Below are positions 7,425 through 13,455 of a stretch of DNA of 27,441 bases, one piece after another. The stretch's first letter is position 1. Each line of letters begins with the position of its first letter. A program made the position numbers and the translations under genes. Under the pieces are notes generated by a model. That model did not search any database. It was not told the DNA's origin and saw nothing but the letters and a program-made list of their open reading frames with translations. Origin of the DNA: a virus; IMG/VR virus record IMGVR_UViG_3300010392_000921, positions 1 through 27,441 of that record, one strand, 5' to 3'.

Positions 7425-8138
7425 ATGGCTAAGAACTTTACACTTGAGGGTGTTGCTGATTCTGTTGAGTTCGGCAAAGATGGAAACCAACTAGACGCTA
7501 GCAACTCACATGCTGAGTTTAAAAACAACGCTGGAACAAAAATACAGGTGCGCGGCGCTGATGCGACACACTCATCATCTTTTGTGACTAAATCTCAGCT
7601 TGATAACGCAACAAGTGGAGATGCTGGAACAATCTGGATTGAGTACAGCACATTACCGTCGGTATCTAACTTTACCGCCAACACTGCAAAAGAGATTGAC
7701 TTAACAACTGGTACAGCTAGTTTACTGTCTGATTACTCAACTATCCCACAAAACACTAGCTGGGATGGCAGCGACGCGCGTACATACATTGTTGATACAA
7801 CAAACGGCTTGTTAACGCCTAATAACGTTGATAAGCAGGCGCACGTTTTTAGTATCGAGTTTGAATATACCGATTGGGGCAGCGGAACTAATACAGGTGT
7901 GGGCGCTTACTTTTCTTTGATTGAATACGATGGATCTAGCGAACAAAGAGAAATCAGAAAGCAATTCCGAAAAGCTAATAATGACAATGGTGACGGCGTT
8001 ATTACTTTAGACTTTATGACAAATGTGACTGGTAACGTAAACGGCTCAGGTAAAGGATGGAAGTTGAAGGTGACATCATTAGAAAGCGATAGTAACGCAG
8101 ATATAAAAATTAAATCAATTAGATTACAGGTAGGTTAG
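7425..8138 (+). CDS. Structural protein sharing the N-terminal anchor-like domain (237 aa)
   Basis: The first ~60 residues (FTLEGVADSVEFGKDGNQLDA, SNSHAEF, IQVRGADA, SSFVTKSQLDNA) align with the N-terminus of the preceding 398-aa protein; the remainder does not. The unique part is a beta-sandwich-like domain of about 170 residues. It is rich in aromatics and Asp/Gly (FSIEFEYTDWGSG, AYFSLIEYDGSS) and ends KSIRLQVG, a pattern common in phage decoration and carbohydrate-binding-like modules. The CGAGG site (7414-7418) precedes the ATG. It is the last gene of the fibre block and is closed by a strong terminator. Function by inference: second virion-surface protein mounted by the same anchor. Confidence 0.75.
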   Translation: MAKNFTLEGVADSVEFGKDGNQLDASNSHAEFKNNAGTKIQVRGADATHSSSFVTKSQLDNATSGDAGTIWIEYSTLPSVSNFTANTAKEIDLTTGTASLLSDYSTIPQNTSWDGSDARTYIVDTTNGLLTPNNVDKQAHVFSIEFEYTDWGSGTNTGVGAYFSLIEYDGSSEQREIRKQFRKANNDNGDGVITLDFMTNVTGNVNGSGKGWKLKVTSLESDSNADIKIKSIRLQVG

Positions 8139-8165
8139 GGCCATTAACGGCCCTTTGTTTTTATC
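8137..8165 (+). terminator. Rho-independent terminator closing the fibre block
   Basis: Stem AGGGCC (8137-8142) with GGCCCT (8149-8154), loop ATTAAC, then TTGTTTTTAT. The 5' arm overlaps the stop codon of the upstream gene, and the stop of the minus-strand gene at 8144-8344 lies in the loop. Confidence 0.85.
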
Positions 8166-8344
8166 TTCTTTATTCTTTCAGATAACTGGTCAATCTCACC
8201 TTGCATGTATAAAGGCCAACCCTCACCGCTAACAGGCTTTGATAGAACTCGATGCGCTGTATTATTAACATCCTCTAAAATTAAAAGATAATCTTTTAGC
8301 GGAAGTTCATTTTTAAGCTGTAGCAGCGTTTCGCATTTAAGCAT
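8144..8344 (-). CDS. Unknown small protein, last gene of minus-strand accessory operon (66 aa)
   Basis: ATG at 8344 overlaps the previous gene's stop (TAATG). The product, MLKCETLLQLKNELPLKDYL onward, is helical and charged, with a middle stretch VSGEGWPLYMQGEIDQLSER and a basic tail IKKIKTKGR. No signal peptide or membrane helix. No family is recognised. It is translated last from the four-gene operon whose promoter is at 9128-9156. Confidence 0.65.
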   Translation of the reverse strand: MLKCETLLQLKNELPLKDYLLILEDVNNTAHRVLSKPVSGEGWPLYMQGEIDQLSERIKKIKTKGR

Positions 8345-8625
8345 TATTCACACTCCAATCTGTCAAACTGAGTAGCATATAATTTTCGCCCGTTTGAGTC
8401 CTCGTACATTTTCATAATACCACCCCTTTCAAATGAAATTTTTACAACTTCAAAGCCGTTTTTGTACGGGTGTTTGTTGGTATAAGCAATGCAGTTAAGT
8501 TCATTGTATTTGTAATATAAAAATTGCTTATGAGCAAGCTTATGAGCAACAACCAAAGCCAAAACTAAAGAAGTTACAGTTAAAAACATAACTGTAAGGT
8601 GTAAGTGTTTATTGTTAATTTCCAT
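8344..8625 (-). CDS. Small membrane-anchored protein (93 aa)
   Basis: ATG at 8625 is preceded by GGAG; the start overlaps the stop of the upstream gene. Residues about 10-30 (LTVMFLTVTSLVLALVVAHK) form one transmembrane helix or an uncleaved signal anchor. The rest, about 60 residues with KNGFEVVKISFERGGIMKMY, would lie outside the membrane. No family is recognised. Its neighbour is a protein with a cleavable signal, so both may act at the cell envelope, for example in superinfection exclusion; that role is inferred from context. Confidence 0.68.
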   Translation of the reverse strand: MEINNKHLHLTVMFLTVTSLVLALVVAHKLAHKQFLYYKYNELNCIAYTNKHPYKNGFEVVKISFERGGIMKMYEDSNGRKLYATQFDRLECE

Positions 8626-8951
8626 TAAAACAACTCCGACAATTTAACTTCATAATCAATAAAAAATTCATCTTTAAAATATTCACGGTCATCATTAAAC
8701 GGGAATCCAGTTTGCAAATTGCTGTGATGACTATAACCAAAAGTAAAGTTTTTATACTTGGTTCCAATCTCAATACGCGCACTAATGGGTTTATTTGTTG
8801 CGCCACCATCCCATCTAACTTCAGATTCGTTAAATTTATAACCAAGACCGACTTTCGCATAAGCGTTATCAATTAGCTGTCTTGCTAAATCATCACTGGC
8901 TTTAGCGTTAAACGATAATAATGTCGATACTAATATTAATTTTTTAATCAT
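8625..8951 (-). CDS. Secreted, outer-membrane-barrel-like protein with PagL-like HHSN motif (108 aa)
   Basis: The N-terminus MIKKLILVSTLLSFNAKASD is a clear Sec signal peptide with cleavage after AKA. The mature part alternates short amphipathic strands (KVGLGYKFNES, ISARIEIGTKYKNFTFGYSH) and ends in a hydrophobic strand, YEVKLSELF. The motif YSHHSN then GFPFNDD resembles the H-x-S-N catalytic signature of the PagL/acyloxyacyl hydrolase family (lipid A 3-O-deacylase). The protein is, however, only about 88 residues after cleavage, well short of the ~150 of PagL. It may be a reduced barrel or periplasmic protein that alters the host surface. ATG at 8951 with AGGAAG upstream; overlaps the 48-aa gene by 8 bases. 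Confidence 0.7.
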   Translation of the reverse strand: MIKKLILVSTLLSFNAKASDDLARQLIDNAYAKVGLGYKFNESEVRWDGGATNKPISARIEIGTKYKNFTFGYSHHSNLQTGFPFNDDREYFKDEFFIDYEVKLSELF

Positions 8952-9090
8952 GCCAAACTTCCTTTGTAATTTCTTTGCGTGACTTAATGTCGTGAATTGC
9001 TAAATGGGCCGTACGTTTTCTTGCTGCGCGCTTTTTATCAACAGACTTAGCTGCCCTAGCTATTATTTGGTACCTTTCTGAATATGTCAT
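8944..9090 (-). CDS. Small basic protein, first gene of accessory operon (48 aa)
   Basis: ATG at 9090 follows a strong GGAGAGT site (9101-9095). The 48-residue product begins MTYSERYQIIARAAKSVDKK and continues with a very basic helix (KRAARKRTAHLAIHDIKSRK). This composition suits nucleic-acid binding or a small regulator, but no family is recognised. The 3' end overlaps the next gene (ATGATTAA), the same overlap style as in the operon at 833-1424. The fit of start site, codon frame and overlap supports a real gene. Confidence 0.7.
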   Translation of the reverse strand: MTYSERYQIIARAAKSVDKKRAARKRTAHLAIHDIKSRKEITKEVWHD

Positions 9091-9127
9091 TTTAACTCTC
9101 CAAAGTTATTTATTAAATCCGCTATAC

Positions 9128-9156
9128 ACATTAATTAAGTTTATTTACCTTGTCAA
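9128..9156 (-). promoter_or_regulatory. Promoter of the minus-strand accessory operon
   Basis: Consensus -35 TTGACA (minus, 9156-9151) and TAATGT (9133-9128) with a 17-base spacer. The -35 box overlaps that of the divergent plus-strand promoter almost completely, so both cannot easily be occupied at once. Confidence 0.6.
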
Positions 9157-9178
9157 CTATAAATTTAATTGTTATATT
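9150..9178 (+). promoter_or_regulatory. Promoter of the connector-gene block
   Basis: TTGTCA (9150-9155) and TATATT (9173-9178) with an exact 17-base spacer, 32 bases before the ATG at 9210. It shares the -35 DNA with the divergent minus-strand promoter. Confidence 0.65.
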
Positions 9179-9209
9179 TAAGCAACTATGACACAGGAAT
9201 TAATAAAAA

Positions 9210-9626
9210 ATGATTAAGACGTTAGAACAATTTAACTTTTTACTAAAGGTCGCAAAGAAAAACCGACGCGGCCGCAATCCAGAATCAAACATTGATGGAT
9301 GCAAAAAAATCTTATTTGGTGACGCTGGCGAAATGACATCGCTGGAAAAGCAAAGCCCAAATAAAACAATTAAAGGCCTAGAGGATATTCACAACAAGCT
9401 TGTTAATTGGCCCAATTCAGCAAATAGTAAAGTTGACAACATTGCATCAAATCAAGTTTCTGAAAATGCTAAACTAGCAACCATCGGATTTCTTGACGGT
9501 ACATATGGCAACGCATCTGAGGCAGCGCGCAAGTGTGGATGTAACACTTATAGCGTGTGCGCTTTATCTGATCGCGTTAAATCATTTGACCGATTTGCAA
9601 TTGAATATAACAAGTTATTACAATAG
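9210..9626 (+). CDS. Unknown protein with C-terminal helix-turn-helix-like segment (138 aa)
   Basis: First gene of the plus-strand connector block; AGGA lies about 11 bases before the ATG. N-terminal part is basic (KVAKKNRRGRNPES). The C-terminal third (ENAKLATIGFLDGTYGN, then ASEAARKCGCNTYSVCALSD) has the A-xx-A-A-R-K...C-N-T-Y pattern of a helix-turn-helix, as in small terminase subunits and phage-encoded regulators that read 'NASEAARK' repeats. No exact family can be named. Position at the head of an operon with its own promoter suggests a regulator; a packaging-related DNA-binding role is the main alternative. Confidence 0.65.
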   Translation: MIKTLEQFNFLLKVAKKNRRGRNPESNIDGCKKILFGDAGEMTSLEKQSPNKTIKGLEDIHNKLVNWPNSANSKVDNIASNQVSENAKLATIGFLDGTYGNASEAARKCGCNTYSVCALSDRVKSFDRFAIEYNKLLQ

Positions 9627-9642
9627 TGGGAGTTATTAACCA

Positions 9643-10215
9643 ATGGAGTATTTAGAATGCCTACAAAACCTACAAAGCCACCTGGCGACGATAAAGACAA
9701 GTAAGTTAAACTTTTTAGCGCTCTATACGGGCGCTATAATGACCCTTTACGCTTTAACATTCAACAGATCTAAAATGTATTTTATATCTTTTATGATTGT
9801 AGAGATTTCTTCGAAATCAGGCCACTTCGGATTAGTTTCAAGTTATGAGTTTATAGGGTTTCAACTTCATTCTATAACAGCTTCAATTCAGTGCATTCTA
9901 TTCGCCTGCATACTCTCCAAGACCAACTCAAAAAGCCAAAGAATCATTTGTGGTATGATAGTTACCATTGACGTTTTAATGGCTGTAGGATATTTAACAG
10001 GTGGTGAACTTGCGCTTTATTTGTATAACAATTACGAGAGCATTGTTCTTTGTCTTCATTTATGCCTCATACTTAGTCTATACAAACCAAAACCAATCAT
10101 TAACGCTATGGTCGACGGCATTCGTAAGCTTTTCCGTATCGTTGACGATATATTATTCTTTAGTGCTATTAGGTATAATCAGATTAGAACAATGCAAATG
10201 CTGCGGACAGTATAA
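9643..10215 (+). CDS. Multi-pass membrane protein (190 aa)
   Basis: ATG at 9643 with GGGAG upstream. The product has four or five hydrophobic segments: about residues 22-40 (LNFLALYTGAIMTLYALTF), 75-95, 102-118 (IICGMIVTIDVLMAVGYL) and 125-147. A basic C-terminal tail follows. It ends directly before the ATG of the next, one-TM protein. An alternative start at the ATG at 9739 is possible. A second hydrophobic ORF overlaps its 3' end in another frame (10001-10219), so a frameshifted or alternative C-terminus cannot be excluded. A 15-codon ORF (9657-9704) with its own GGAG is nested at the start. Function unknown; holin or exclusion protein are candidates. Confidence 0.55.
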   Translation: MEYLECLQNLQSHLATIKTSKLNFLALYTGAIMTLYALTFNRSKMYFISFMIVEISSKSGHFGLVSSYEFIGFQLHSITASIQCILFACILSKTNSKSQRIICGMIVTIDVLMAVGYLTGGELALYLYNNYESIVLCLHLCLILSLYKPKPIINAMVDGIRKLFRIVDDILFFSAIRYNQIRTMQMLRTV

Positions 10216-10539
10216 ATGAGTGATGACAAAGTTAGTAAAGAGGTGTTTGAAATGCACCGCGAAAAAGTTGACGATGCTATTGTTAAGTTGACAGAGGTTT
10301 CAGAGCAATTAACAAAAGTTATAAGTACTTACGAAGATGTCGAGCCAATGATGCCATCAATAAGATTTTGGAATGGTGTCTATAATATGTTTACTGACTC
10401 ATTTAAAAAAGTATTCGCACCTCTTATATTGATTGGCCTCGCTGTTGCCATTGCCAGTGGTTTAGGTTACAGCATTAGTGAAAATAAAAGTATAAGCATT
10501 GAAGATGAAAAAAAGGAGATTTTAAAGGATGGCAATTAA
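10216..10539 (+). CDS. Single-TM protein with N-terminal coiled coil (107 aa)
   Basis: Starts immediately after the preceding stop. Residues 1-45 form a charged coiled coil (KEVFEMHREKVDDAIVKLTE, VSEQLTKVISTYED). One membrane helix follows at about 68-88 (FAPLILIGLAVAIASGLGYS) and a short charged tail. This topology (cytoplasmic coiled coil, then one TM near the C-terminus) is seen in several phage proteins called holin-like or XhlA-like, and 'holin-associated' is a fair working label. No family can be named with certainty. Its 3' end overlaps the connector gene by 11 bases. Confidence 0.65.
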   Translation: MSDDKVSKEVFEMHREKVDDAIVKLTEVSEQLTKVISTYEDVEPMMPSIRFWNGVYNMFTDSFKKVFAPLILIGLAVAIASGLGYSISENKSISIEDEKKEILKDGN

Positions 10540-10921
10540 TTTAACTCCTGATGATGTGAGAGAGCTTTGCCCTACAAACGCAAGCGACGCTGTAATTCAA
10601 ATTTATATTGATGTTGTCATTGAAAAATATGAGCAATGTCTAGAAGGTAACTATTCAGAAGCAACCGCAAAGCTACTAGCCACCATGGCAACTTGCGTAA
10701 TGCTGTCCAACTCATCCAACTCAAGCGGCAAGGTAAAAAGCAAGCGCGCACCAAACGGCTCAAGCATTAGTTACGACACAAGCGAAGATGCAAGCGGCAT
10801 GTATAATAATATTGAAGCTATCGACACATCTGGTTGCTTAACAGACTTGTTACTAACTGATGGTGTGTTTGCTTTTGGCACCGCCGGCTCGAATCTTAAC
10901 GATACTAATGGGTGTTGCTAA
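10529..10921 (+). CDS. Head-tail connector (gp6-like) adaptor protein (130 aa)
   Basis: N-terminal MAINLTPDDVRELCPTNASD followed by helices with the spacing VIQIYIDVVIEKYEQCL and EATAKLLATMATCVMLS. This is the usual start of phage head-tail connector proteins, which begin 'T-dv+.lcp..sd..i..yI..a....', as in HK97 gp6-like or neck proteins. These bind the portal ring and extend the DNA exit channel. AAGGAG lies at 10513-10518 upstream. It is followed by two further neck proteins and the tail terminator, the canonical order connector, stopper, gp10-like, terminator. The C-terminal half is low complexity and ends GCC. Confidence 0.72.
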   Translation: MAINLTPDDVRELCPTNASDAVIQIYIDVVIEKYEQCLEGNYSEATAKLLATMATCVMLSNSSNSSGKVKSKRAPNGSSISYDTSEDASGMYNNIEAIDTSGCLTDLLLTDGVFAFGTAGSNLNDTNGCC

Positions 10922-11289
10922 TGTCTAGCATGACACGCGAGTCTCAAACATCAATAGCAACTGTTTGGTATAAGCAAGAGGCTGCAAACGAATATAGCGG
11001 CATCGGTCAAGGTTTAACTTATACAGCCAGTAAAATTACTGTTTGCTTTATGCAGGGCGGTTCAAGTCAATTCTCTGACAGCCAGGGCGTTTTATTTACT
11101 CCTGATGGTCAATTCTGGTTTGAGACTTTAGGTGATGCTAATCCGCGTTTAGGTGATTACATTGCTATTGGTGATTACATTGCCATCACCGACCCTAGCG
11201 AGGTGGACGCAGCCAAGGAAATACGCAAGGCTGAACTTCAAGACTGCTCAAGTATTGGTGAGCCTGATGACTTTTATGTGGTGACATAA
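10921..11289 (+). CDS. Head-tail joining (stopper/neck) protein, probable (122 aa)
   Basis: I chose the ATG at 10921, which overlaps the previous stop (TAATG), over the GTG at 10912. The product starts MSSMTRESQTSIATVWYKQE, has a beta-rich middle and contains the local duplication GDYIAI-GDYIAI (about residues 80-91). Its size and place, between the gp6-like connector and the gp10-like neck protein, fit the stopper/head closure position, but sequence similarity is not evident to me. The role is therefore inferred from gene order. Confidence 0.6.
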   Translation: MSSMTRESQTSIATVWYKQEAANEYSGIGQGLTYTASKITVCFMQGGSSQFSDSQGVLFTPDGQFWFETLGDANPRLGDYIAIGDYIAITDPSEVDAAKEIRKAELQDCSSIGEPDDFYVVT

Positions 11290-11681
11290 TGCCAGTTACA
11301 GGTGCCAACAAAGTTAAATCAAACCTCAATAAGATATTTTCGAATATCGAGACTGATAAAACTATGCAGTTCGGCAACGCTGTCATGGCTGGTGCTGGTA
11401 ACTTATCAAAGCAAAAGGCACCTATCGAGTTTGGTACGCTGGTTAACAGTCAAAGAATCGAAGTTAGAAAGCAATCAGGTAGAGTTGTTTTTACTTTGGG
11501 TTATTACACTAATTACGCTGGCTTTCTTAACTACGGAAAAGACTGGAAACCAAGGCCACCATCATTAAAAGCTGGTAACGCTTGGAACCAAGACGCAGAG
11601 CCTTACTTTTTAGAGTACGGTTTTGAGTCTGCTGAAGGTCAGGCGATGATTAAAAAGAATTTAGAAATATTTAAGGTTTAA
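11289..11681 (+). CDS. HK97 gp10-like neck / tail-completion protein (130 aa)
   Basis: The segment KAPIEFGTLVNSQRIEVRKQ followed by VVFTLGYYTNYAGFLNYG (about residues 43-80) is the recognisable core of the HK97 gp10-like family: 'P..tG.L..S' then 'G..t.YA.yvhyG'. These proteins sit at the head-tail interface. It starts on the last base of the preceding stop (TAATG) and is followed after one base by the tail terminator gene. Length (130 aa) is normal for the family. Confidence 0.8.
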   Translation: MPVTGANKVKSNLNKIFSNIETDKTMQFGNAVMAGAGNLSKQKAPIEFGTLVNSQRIEVRKQSGRVVFTLGYYTNYAGFLNYGKDWKPRPPSLKAGNAWNQDAEPYFLEYGFESAEGQAMIKKNLEIFKV

Positions 11682-11682
11682 C

Positions 11683-12123
11683 ATGGCTGATATTGAAAAT
11701 TTTGAAGAGGTTAGATTATTAGAGCATGTTAAAACTAGCGGCCTGCTTGATGGTTTTAATGACATTAACGGACAGCGCAAAAGTGCGCCAAAACTTTATG
11801 TTAGTGAGATTGATTTAACGGAACTGCAAAATAATCAACGCGCTGTATTTTTCCGCTTGGATGGTGGTGATCAGCTTGGTGACGCTGCTGCAAAATTTGA
11901 GCAATACCCTGTAAGTATTTATGTTTTTGGTCGCAAAGGTAAAGATGATGCCGGTATAGTTAAAGGTTACGCAAAAGACATAGCAAGATGGTTGCGCGAA
12001 AATTACACCAATGATGACCAGTGCATAACAAACATTCAAAGCTTAAGCTTTAGCGGCCCGCAAATTACCGAAGATAGTCGCAGGGTTTACACTATCAATC
12101 TAATTGTTAAATTCACGGTTTGA
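11683..12123 (+). CDS. Tail terminator protein, probable (146 aa)
   Basis: Follows the gp10-like gene and precedes the tail tube gene, the position of the tail terminator (gpU-like) in siphophages. The protein begins with a long helix (EEVRLLEHVKTSGLLDGFND). It continues with a beta-alpha core including AVFFRLDGGDQ, FEQYPVSIYVFGRKG and AKDIARWLREN, and ends in strands (SFSGPQITEDSRRVYTINLI). The layout of helix, strand, strand, helix, strand matches tail-terminator folds. Terminators cap the tube once the tape measure length is reached. Assignment rests on fold-like layout plus position. Confidence 0.72.
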   Translation: MADIENFEEVRLLEHVKTSGLLDGFNDINGQRKSAPKLYVSEIDLTELQNNQRAVFFRLDGGDQLGDAAAKFEQYPVSIYVFGRKGKDDAGIVKGYAKDIARWLRENYTNDDQCITNIQSLSFSGPQITEDSRRVYTINLIVKFTV

Positions 12124-12166
12124 CATAAAGGTAAATACAAACTAAATTTATATAGCTGACTTAATT

Positions 12167-12248
12167 GATACAGCCTTTGACAAGGGGGTGATTGTATCTA
12201 CCCGGTACGGGGTTAAGTACCAACGCTGATGTTAATGTTGTGAAACAT
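12167..12248 (+). ncRNA. Candidate structured RNA between tail terminator and tail tube genes
   Basis: This part of the 262-base gap (12124-12385) holds no usable ORF on either strand but has several nested stems. They are GATACA/TGTATC (12167-12172 with 12193-12198) enclosing CCTT-TGAC-AAGG, GGTAC/GTACC (12204-12208 with 12217-12221), and ATGTT/AACAT with a GTGA GNRA-type loop (12235-12248). A terminator follows at 12285. No RNA family is recognised; short stems can arise by chance, so this is a candidate only. Confidence 0.35.
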
Positions 12249-12284
12249 GAACTAAGCAATCTCTGTTTATCAAATGCTACTTGC

Positions 12285-12311
12285 AAAAACCCGCTTAAAT
12301 GCGGGTTTTTT
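12285..12311 (+). terminator. Rho-independent terminator before the tail tube gene
   Basis: Stem AAAAACCCGC (12285-12294) with GCGGGTTTTT (12301-12310), loop TTAAAT, then TATATAA. It separates the connector block from the tail block, so most tail transcription must restart at the promoter just downstream unless there is antitermination. Confidence 0.88.
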
Positions 12312-12327
12312 ATATAACCTTTTTGCG

Positions 12328-12336
12328 TGTTATAAT
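12328..12336 (+). promoter_or_regulatory. Extended -10 promoter for the tail block
   Basis: TGTTATAAT is a near-perfect extended -10 element, 50 bases before the ATG of the tail tube gene and directly after the terminator. No good -35 is seen. It matches the motif upstream of the fibre block (TGTTATACT, 1521) and of the portal gene (TGCTATACT, minus strand, 26516-26508). Confidence 0.7.
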
Positions 12337-12385
12337 CCTAGATGGTAATTACCAAAATTAATTTCAACTTCTAGGAGTGTTCAGC

Positions 12386-12904
12386 ATGGCAACGTGTGGA
12401 AATGCAAATTTAACAGGACGTCAACTAAAAGTTGCGTTCGCTCAGGGCTGTGGTGACTTAGATTTAAGCACAGCAGTTTTTGACCAGTTTGGTTCAATCA
12501 ACTCTAAATCATTCGATTTAACAGCCAATACAACCGATAACACATCCGATTTGTCTGGCGGTAATCAATCAACATTAGTGACAACGCTTGGCGGTGAAAT
12601 TACTGTGTCAGGTTGGTTTGATAAAAACGACAGCGATGAAGTTGGGGCGTTATCAGCTGCTCAACACAAAATGACTAAATACTTTATTGATGAGTCGCAG
12701 AACGCTGACGCTCAGCCTTGCGGTTGGCTTAAGGTTTGGAACGACACGACTCCTTTAGGTTTTTATGTTTTTTGTAACATCACACAGGGACCTGGCATTG
12801 GCGGCGGAACTAATGACACTGTTACATTTAGTATGACGTTCCAGTCGACAGCAACAGGTCTTGCTTCAGTTAACGCAATTCAGACTTTTGACCCGACTGC
12901 GTAA
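12386..12904 (+). CDS. Major tail (tube) protein (172 aa)
   Basis: ATG at 12386 with GGAG eight bases upstream; an in-frame GTG at 12377 overlaps that site and is rejected. The product starts MATCGNANLTGRQLKVAFAQ and runs through FDQFGSINSKSFDLTANTTD, TTLGGEITVSGWFDKN and TVTFSMTFQSTATG. This beta-sandwich order, with a 'S+sfd.....d.T.d' strand near the start and a closing 'v.f.mtf.sTG..' strand, matches phage major tail proteins of the TP901-1/lambda V type. It polymerises into the tail tube around the tape measure. Position between the terminator and the chaperone/tape measure genes agrees. Confidence 0.85.
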   Translation: MATCGNANLTGRQLKVAFAQGCGDLDLSTAVFDQFGSINSKSFDLTANTTDNTSDLSGGNQSTLVTTLGGEITVSGWFDKNDSDEVGALSAAQHKMTKYFIDESQNADAQPCGWLKVWNDTTPLGFYVFCNITQGPGIGGGTNDTVTFSMTFQSTATGLASVNAIQTFDPTA

Positions 12905-13455
12905 TGATTCACCATAGATATGGTCACGGGCAAATAAAATTCGAGGGTGAGCTTTACACGTTCATCCCGAGTTTTTACAACATGTCAAAGATTGGTGATC
13001 CAGATCACATTGTCGATATTTACAAAATATTAGTAGATAACGAATCCCCATGGTACGCAAGATTTGATGCTGCAATGGTTGTTTTAAATTCTTGTTGCGA
13101 CAAGGTTATACCAAAAGAGATGACGGGCCATATAACGGATGAGCTTGATTACTCAATAAATGACAATCCAGAAAGAGCCGTTAGCATGATTGAGGTTGCT
13201 ATTAATTTAATGTACCACGGAATTAGCGGAGACATTAAATCTGAATCAAAAGGCGATCCCATATCAGAGTTTGACCCCTACGAATACATTGAGCTTGCAA
13301 CTCAGCACTTAAGTTTTAATCAGGATGAAGCTGCAAATATGTCAATGACTCAGTTTGTAAGAAGTATGCAAGCAAAATATCCAGAAGCTAAAGAAGCAAA
13401 CAACCCAAATGTGCGAGTTGTTAACGGAGTTAAATACGAGAGGTTTGAAGTCTAA
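12904..13455 (+). CDS. Tail assembly chaperone, DUF6246-like (183 aa)
   Basis: ATG overlaps the tail tube stop (TAATG), and the gene overlaps the tape measure start in the same way. The segment GQIKFEGELYTFIPSFYNMS then KIGDPDHIVDIYKIL is characteristic of the DUF6246-type proteins that occupy the gpG/GT slot between tail tube and tape measure genes. The rest is helical, with a C-terminal tail (VRVVNGVKYERFEV). Unlike lambda G/GT there is no second overlapping ORF and no slippery heptamer at the end, so a single product is expected. It keeps the tape measure protein soluble before tube assembly. Confidence 0.75.
   Translation: MIHHRYGHGQIKFEGELYTFIPSFYNMSKIGDPDHIVDIYKILVDNESPWYARFDAAMVVLNSCCDKVIPKEMTGHITDELDYSINDNPERAVSMIEVAINLMYHGISGDIKSESKGDPISEFDPYEYIELATQHLSFNQDEAANMSMTQFVRSMQAKYPEAKEANNPNVRVVNGVKYERFEV

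Noticed and set aside
12167-12248. Transfer RNA gene
   Set aside because: No cloverleaf, no T-loop GTTCRA and no anticodon arm could be laid out; the stems do not fit a tRNA.
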